Shown here piece after piece: positions 59,854-64,000 of a DNA stretch of 64,000 nt. Below the pieces are notes generated by a model. The model saw only the letters and a program-made list of their open reading frames with translations, was not told the DNA's origin and searched no databases. Position 1 is the stretch's first letter; every line of letters begins with the position of its first letter. Origin of the DNA: Bog-113 sp965226755 (GTDB lineage: Bacteria; Acidobacteriota; Terriglobia; Bryobacterales; Bryobacteraceae); contig CBDDDT010000003.1 of NCBI GenBank assembly GCA_965226755.1, positions 1,922,001 to 1,986,000 of the forward strand. The letters are read 5' to 3'. Position numbers and translations under genes: made by a program.

Positions 59854-61331
59854 TAACTCTCCTCGAATAACTTCGCGTAAAGGCGTTTCTGCTGCGCGAG
59901 CATTCGATCATAGGGCGCGCGATGCGAGGCGACCGGATCGAACGCGTCGCCCAGGGCGGGAGGCAGCGCGCCGATGTTGGAGATTGCGCCGATGCGTTCC
60001 AGAGCAAGCAGAGCGGCGCCGCGGCTGGTCGCTTCCTTCTCCACGCACGCCCGCACCTGGCGGCCGAGCGCATCCGCCATCATGCGGGTCCACACCGGGG
60101 AATGCAGCAGCGCGCCGCCCGAAGCGAAAATTTCCCGGGGCGCGCCAATGCTGGTCAGCATGACGTCATAGACGTTCCGGAAGCGGAGCGCGACGGATTC
60201 GAGAGAGGCGCGGACGATCTCGGCCGGGCTGGTGTGCGCGCTCATGCCGGTGATGGCGGCGCGCGCATCGGCTCGCCATCCAGTGGAACGCTCGCCCGCG
60301 AACAGCGGCATTACCGTCAGCCCGTGCTCGCCGGGCGCCATTTTGGCGAGCTGCGTCTCCAGATCTTCATCGGAAGGAAGTTGCAGCGTACGCTTCAGCC
60401 ACGCGTAGACCGATCCGCCATTCGAGAGAGCGCCGCCCAGCACGAAGCGCTTGGCGTCGACGCGATAGCACCAGAGCCCGGGCGGGATCTCGACGTGCTC
60501 CTCTTCGATCACGGCGCGCATGGCCCCGCTGGTGCCCACCATCAAGGCGAAACGGTCGCGTGAGATGCAGCCGCTTCCGACGTTGTTGCAGGCGCCGTCG
60601 CCCAGCGCCGGGAACCACGGGATTCCGTCAAGTTCCGGCCAGCGCTGGCGGAATTCGTCGCGCAGTTTCGTCCGAGGCTGATCCATCTGGTCTTTGCGGG
60701 CAAACTGCTCGCGCCGGACCGGCAGCGCGTCCAGAATGCCGGCGTCGTAATCGTTCTGATCCTGATTCCACAACCCGGTGCCCGAGACCATGGACGTCGA
60801 GGTGACGGCCTCGCCGAACAGACGCAGGAACAGGTATTCGCCGAACGACGCCCACAACTTCACCTGACCGAAGACGTCCGGCCGGGTCTCCGAAAGCCAG
60901 AGCAGCTTCGCGGGGTAGTAGCTGGGGTGCAGCACGCATCCCGTGCGGGCATGCTGCGCGCGGTCATCGATCCGGGCCGCCAGCTCATGCGCGGCCGCGG
61001 CGCTGCGAGTGTCGAACAGATGCAGGATCGGAGTGACCGGCTTCCCGCTCCCGTCAATTCCGGTGACGCTGTGCCAGAAAGTATCGATGCCGACCGCGGC
61101 AGGCTTGAGTTTCGCCGCGCGAAGCTGGCCGCAGAGCGCATCGAGAGCCTGGCCCGTAAACTTGACCAGTTCATCCGGATCCATCTCGAAACCGCCGTCA
61201 GCCGTGGTCTGCACTTTGTACGTGATCTGCTCGCCAAAACCGTCCATTTCGCGCCCGTCAGCGCCGAACAGGAGCGAACGGACGGACGAAGTTCCAACAT
61301 CGAGAGTGGCGATCAGCGGTTCTGAGGGCAA
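59853..61331 (-). CDS. FGGY-family carbohydrate kinase (gluconokinase-like)
   Basis: 492 residues. The N-terminal nucleotide-fold strand LIATLDVGTSSVRSLLF and the second FGGY segment FGGY_C (LGGALSNGG, FASGGALLHSPVWTRMMADALG) are present. Gluconate, xylulose or a related sugar is the likely substrate; gluconokinase is the nearest general label. The start TTG at 61331 has no evident Shine-Dalgarno sequence, but the protein begins at the first strand. It is co-transcribed with kdsC. Confidence 0.85.
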   Translation of the reverse strand: MPSEPLIATLDVGTSSVRSLLFGADGREMDGFGEQITYKVQTTADGGFEMDPDELVKFTGQALDALCGQLRAAKLKPAAVGIDTFWHSVTGIDGSGKPVTPILHLFDTRSAAAAHELAARIDDRAQHARTGCVLHPSYYPAKLLWLSETRPDVFGQVKLWASFGEYLFLRLFGEAVTSTSMVSGTGLWNQDQNDYDAGILDALPVRREQFARKDQMDQPRTKLRDEFRQRWPELDGIPWFPALGDGACNNVGSGCISRDRFALMVGTSGAMRAVIEEEHVEIPPGLWCYRVDAKRFVLGGALSNGGSVYAWLKRTLQLPSDEDLETQLAKMAPGEHGLTVMPLFAGERSTGWRADARAAITGMSAHTSPAEIVRASLESVALRFRNVYDVMLTSIGAPREIFASGGALLHSPVWTRMMADALGRQVRACVEKEATSRGAALLALERIGAISNIGALPPALGDAFDPVASHRAPYDRMLAQQKRLYAKLFEES

Positions 61332-61369
61332 ACAGCCGTTATAACATTCACGTACGGACCCGAGCGCGC

Positions 61370-61786
61370 GTGACCCACGAAGATCTCTACCGCTTCATCG
61401 CGGAGCATCATATGACGGTGCTGTCGACGGTCTCGCCCGCGAACACGCCGGAGTCCGCGCTGGTGGCGTTCGCGGTTACGCCGGCTTTTGAGATCATTTT
61501 TGACACCGTGCGGTCTTCCCGAAAGTATGGGTTTCTGGTGGCGAAGCCCAGTATCGCCTTCGTGATCGGGTGGGAAGGCGAAGTAACCGTTCAGTATGAG
61601 GGAGAAGCGGAGGAACCCGTGGGCGAGCGGCTGGCGTTCTTCCAAACCGTGTACTTCCGAAAATTTCCGGATGCGCCCGCGCGGTTGGAATGGCCGGGGA
61701 TCACGTACTTCGTCGTGCGGCCGAAATGGATTCGCTACAGCGACTACGGCAAGGCGCCCGCGCAGATCGTGGAATTCACGTTCTGA
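61370..61786 (+). CDS. Pyridoxamine 5'-phosphate oxidase-like flavin-binding protein
   Basis: 138 residues with the split-barrel start DLYRFIAEHHMTVLSTVSPANTPESALVAF and the strand IIFDTVRSSRKYGFL. Members bind FMN or F420 and act as oxidoreductases; the activity of this one is unknown. The start is GTG at 61370, 38 bases from the divergent kinase start. Residues around VVRPKWIRYSDY close the barrel. Confidence 0.82.
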   Translation: MTHEDLYRFIAEHHMTVLSTVSPANTPESALVAFAVTPAFEIIFDTVRSSRKYGFLVAKPSIAFVIGWEGEVTVQYEGEAEEPVGERLAFFQTVYFRKFPDAPARLEWPGITYFVVRPKWIRYSDYGKAPAQIVEFTF

Positions 61787-61819
61787 CCGGCCCCGCGGAG
61801 TCGATATAATCCACTTCGA

Positions 61820-62512
61820 ATGAAGCTTTTCGTTTCCGCCCTTGTTTGCGCCGCGCTCGCCTTCGCGCAGAAATCCACGCAGGACTGGCCCAACCTGCAA
61901 AAGTACGCCGCGGCCGATGCCGCCGCCGGGCCGCCCGCGGCCGGGGAGAATCGCGTCGTGTTCATGGGGGATTCCATCACCGAGGGTTGGAACGAATCGA
62001 ATGGCGGGTTCTTTCCCGGCAAGCCTTACATCAACCGGGGGATCAGCGGCCAGACCACGCCGCAAATGCTGATCCGCTTCCGTCCGGATGTGGTGGCGCT
62101 GCAGCCCAAAGTGGTGGTGATCCTGGCCGGAACCAACGACATCGCGGGCAATACGGGGCCTGAAACGCTGGAAGAGATCGAGAATAACCTGATGTCGATG
62201 GCGGATATCGCGGGAGCCAACAACATCCGCGTGGTTTTTTCCTCGGTGACTCCGGTGTTTGATTTTCCCTGGAAGCCCGGTCTGGAGCCGGCCGGGAAAG
62301 TCGCCGCGCTCAATGCGTGGATGAAGGAATACGCCTCGAAGCACGGCATGGTTTACCTCGATTACTTCTCGCCCATGGCCCAAGCAAACGGAGGGATGAA
62401 ACCGGGGTTATCGAAGGACGGCGTGCATCCGACGAAGGAGGGGTATGCCGTGATGGCGCCGTTGGCCGAGAAAGCCATCGCGGAAGCGTTGCAACAGTAT
62501 GTACAGCACTAA
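61820..62512 (+). CDS. Exported SGNH/GDSL hydrolase
   Basis: 230 residues after a signal peptide (LFVSALVCAALAFAQ). The catalytic serine is in VVFMGDSITEGW (S52), the oxyanion Asn in LAGTNDIAGN, and Asp-His in SKDGVHPTKEGYAVM. It should be a secreted or periplasmic esterase, lipase or carbohydrate acyl hydrolase. It lies 33 bases after the PNPOx-like gene. Confidence 0.9.
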   Translation: MKLFVSALVCAALAFAQKSTQDWPNLQKYAAADAAAGPPAAGENRVVFMGDSITEGWNESNGGFFPGKPYINRGISGQTTPQMLIRFRPDVVALQPKVVVILAGTNDIAGNTGPETLEEIENNLMSMADIAGANNIRVVFSSVTPVFDFPWKPGLEPAGKVAALNAWMKEYASKHGMVYLDYFSPMAQANGGMKPGLSKDGVHPTKEGYAVMAPLAEKAIAEALQQYVQH

Positions 62513-62535
62513 CCGCCTAATGCCGGATTGCCGGG

Positions 62536-64000
62536 TTACTCCACAGAGAAAGCGGCGGTGCGCGTGGACGATCTTCCCGCGGAGTCAACAGCTTTCAACT
62601 CCGCAAGGTAGGTTCCGGGAGGAAGATCGCGGACAGGCAGGGGGATCACTACGGGAATGACCGGACTTCCCGGACGCATATACTTATCCACCTTCATGAG
62701 ACCGGTATCCTGTTTCTGCTGCTTGGTCTCGCGGTCCGTCACCTTCAGTCCGATCGCCACGATGGGCACCTCTTTGGCGAGCATCAGAGGCTCATAGATC
62801 TCCATATAGATGTAACTCTGATCCACTTTGTTCAAGCGAGTGGATCCGACCGGGGAGAACTGCACTCCCAGAGCCACCATAGGGTTCTGCTCCGCAATCA
62901 GCTCCGCATCGCGGCTCAGACCGCCGCCGGCAGAATGCGCCCAGGCGAGGCTGCTCACGCGGAGGTGCTTGCCGTCATACGGCTCAATCACCAGCGGAGA
63001 TTCCACCTTGCCGAAATCCTGGCCGCCGGAATCGAAAACCACTTTGAGCGTGTACTTCCCGGCGGCCAGATCGAATTGCTTCTCATAGTGGATCGGCTGT
63101 TCCTTAACCGATGGCAACTCTTTCTTGTCGGTCTCCATCTCGATGACATCGCTGAACCGGGCGGCCGCCGAACCGTCGGGACGGTACGCGATGCCGAGAA
63201 CGTTGATGGCCGCGCGCATCTTGCCTTTCTCCTTCGAAAATTCGGCTGTTTTGCCGGGGATATCGATGGCGAAATCCACGCGGGCATTGTCCGGGGAGTT
63301 GTAGAAGAACGGCGCCTGCATGGTTGCGGTCAGGCCGCCGGGCGCCGCCGCAATCGCCTTCGCTTCCAGCTCTTTTCCGACCGGCTTGCCGGAAAGCAGG
63401 TCAACCGGTTTCACGCTGCAGTATCCGGTGCGCGAACGGACGTCGGTTCCGCCCCGATCGACCTTCACTTTGATGTTGTGGCAAGCGCCGTCGCCGGGAG
63501 CTTCGGGCGAGTAACCGAGAACGTAGTACTCGTCTTCCTCTTTCAGGATCTTCTGCATTCCCCCAAAAAGGTCGTTCGTGTTGACGATGACAAACCCGCC
63601 GGTTCCGCTGGCCAGCAGATACATGAGCTGCTGGTTATCCAGAGCGCTGACCGGAAATGGAGGCAAGATGCTCTGCGGAGGGTTGCCGGGAGCGCTTATG
63701 GTTTTGGACCCGCCTCCAACCGCGCGGCCGCCGGGATTGGATCCGTTGGCCGAGCCGCTGCCGCGACTTCCACCGGGGCTGGCCGGCGCAGTATGTCCGC
63801 CGCCGCCCCCGCCGATGGCGCCGCCGCCGCGTTGCGGAACGAAGGCCGCTTTCACGATGGAATAGGCCGTGTCGTCCCCGGGCGAGTTTGGAAGCGGGCG
63901 CGCTCCCGCGGTCGCGACAAGCCCGCGAACATCAATCGGGTAGATCGCCACGTTGGCCTTGTTGCACGCGTCGATCGTCGCGGTGACCTCGGAGAGCAAC
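62536..64000 (-). CDS. VWFA-related acidobacterial protein, 5' truncated by window edge
   Basis: C-terminal part (at least 487 residues) of a second VWFA-type protein; the start lies beyond base 64000. The segment TIDACNKANVAIYPIDVRGL is the end of the VWA domain. It is followed by a Gly/Ser/Pro-rich linker, then a long beta-rich region (IKVKVDRGG, FFYNSPDNARVDFAIDIPGK) to the C-terminus. Paralogue of the gene at 58288, with a much longer C-terminal part. Confidence 0.85.
   Translation of the reverse strand, partial: LLSEVTATIDACNKANVAIYPIDVRGLVATAGARPLPNSPGDDTAYSIVKAAFVPQRGGGAIGGGGGGHTAPASPGGSRGSGSANGSNPGGRAVGGGSKTISAPGNPPQSILPPFPVSALDNQQLMYLLASGTGGFVIVNTNDLFGGMQKILKEEDEYYVLGYSPEAPGDGACHNIKVKVDRGGTDVRSRTGYCSVKPVDLLSGKPVGKELEAKAIAAAPGGLTATMQAPFFYNSPDNARVDFAIDIPGKTAEFSKEKGKMRAAINVLGIAYRPDGSAAARFSDVIEMETDKKELPSVKEQPIHYEKQFDLAAGKYTLKVVFDSGGQDFGKVESPLVIEPYDGKHLRVSSLAWAHSAGGGLSRDAELIAEQNPMVALGVQFSPVGSTRLNKVDQSYIYMEIYEPLMLAKEVPIVAIGLKVTDRETKQQKQDTGLMKVDKYMRPGSPVIPVVIPLPVRDLPPGTYLAELKAVDSAGRSSTRTAAFSVE

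Noticed and set aside
1..64000. tRNA, rRNA, CRISPR array, insertion sequence, prophage or toxin-antitoxin module
   Set aside because: No cloverleaf, spaced direct repeats, transposase or integrase signatures, or paired small toxin genes were found on reading both strands.

Overview
The window is high-GC, gene-dense DNA, most likely from an acidobacterium of the Solibacter/Bryobacterales type. The lineage call is inferred from the gene families: von Willebrand A proteins of the acidobacterial (TIGR03436-like) kind, a DUF1592-type cytochrome gene beside a DUF1552 gene, a HAF-repeat exported protein, and a diderm envelope toolkit (LptE, KdsC, MlaEFD, OmpA lipoprotein, Omp85 barrel, Wzt). I count 59 coding regions. 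Two run off the window: thioredoxin reductase on the left and a VWA protein on the right. No stretch longer than about 300 bases lacks a gene, and I saw no tRNA, rRNA, CRISPR array, prophage or insertion sequence.

Layout. 1-1033: thioredoxin reductase and RidA. 1056-2030 (minus): P1/S58 peptidase. 2014-5606: MlaE-MlaF-MlaD lipid transporter followed by a YdjC-type deacetylase. 5617-6774: rsmI and rpsT. 6776-14637 (minus): holA, lptE, an aspartate-semialdehyde-dehydrogenase-like protein without its catalytic residues, pssA, psd, a TPR-like protein and glnE. 14881-16470: an ExeA-like AAA ATPase facing an OmpA lipoprotein. 16593-23588: a complete potassium-uptake locus made of a short KdpD-like kinase, KdpE, an extra 27-residue membrane peptide, and KdpF, A, B and C. 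23630-28344: a large putative NodB-like multidomain protein, an RRM protein and an Omp85-type outer membrane protein whose leader holds mutually exclusive hairpins. 28382-31718: DUF4390-like protein, NtrY-like kinase and NtrX/NtrC-like regulator. 31728-41840: a surface-polysaccharide island with Wzt ATPase, a methyltransferase carrying a long coiled coil, and six proteins with glycosyltransferase domains, followed by alanine racemase. 42993-49359 (minus): threonine dehydratase, a processive family-2 glycosyltransferase and the DUF1552/DUF1592 pair. 49519-64000: HAF protein; uvrA-CPBP-mtnA-aminotransferase operon; zinc-ribbon protein; SDR; RluD; VWA protein; kdsC-FGGY kinase; PNPOx-like protein; SGNH hydrolase; second VWA protein.

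How the genes work together. Much of the window serves the envelope: phospholipid synthesis (PssA, Psd), retrograde lipid traffic (Mla), LPS insertion (LptE), Kdo supply (KdsC), barrel assembly or secretion (Omp85) and polymer export. The Wzt plus coiled-coil methyltransferase pair resembles the chain-termination/export logic known from ABC-dependent O antigens (Wzt/WbdD), although no Wzm permease lies in the window. Genes are tightly packed, with many 1-8 base overlaps, and TTG and GTG starts are frequent.

Points most worth a second look: the Wzt/methyltransferase ruler-like module, the putative NodB-like fusion protein, the hairpin switch before the Omp85 gene, the Glu-to-Ser change in the MlaF Walker B motif, the catalytically stripped Asd-like protein, and the tiny extra ORF in the kdp operon.
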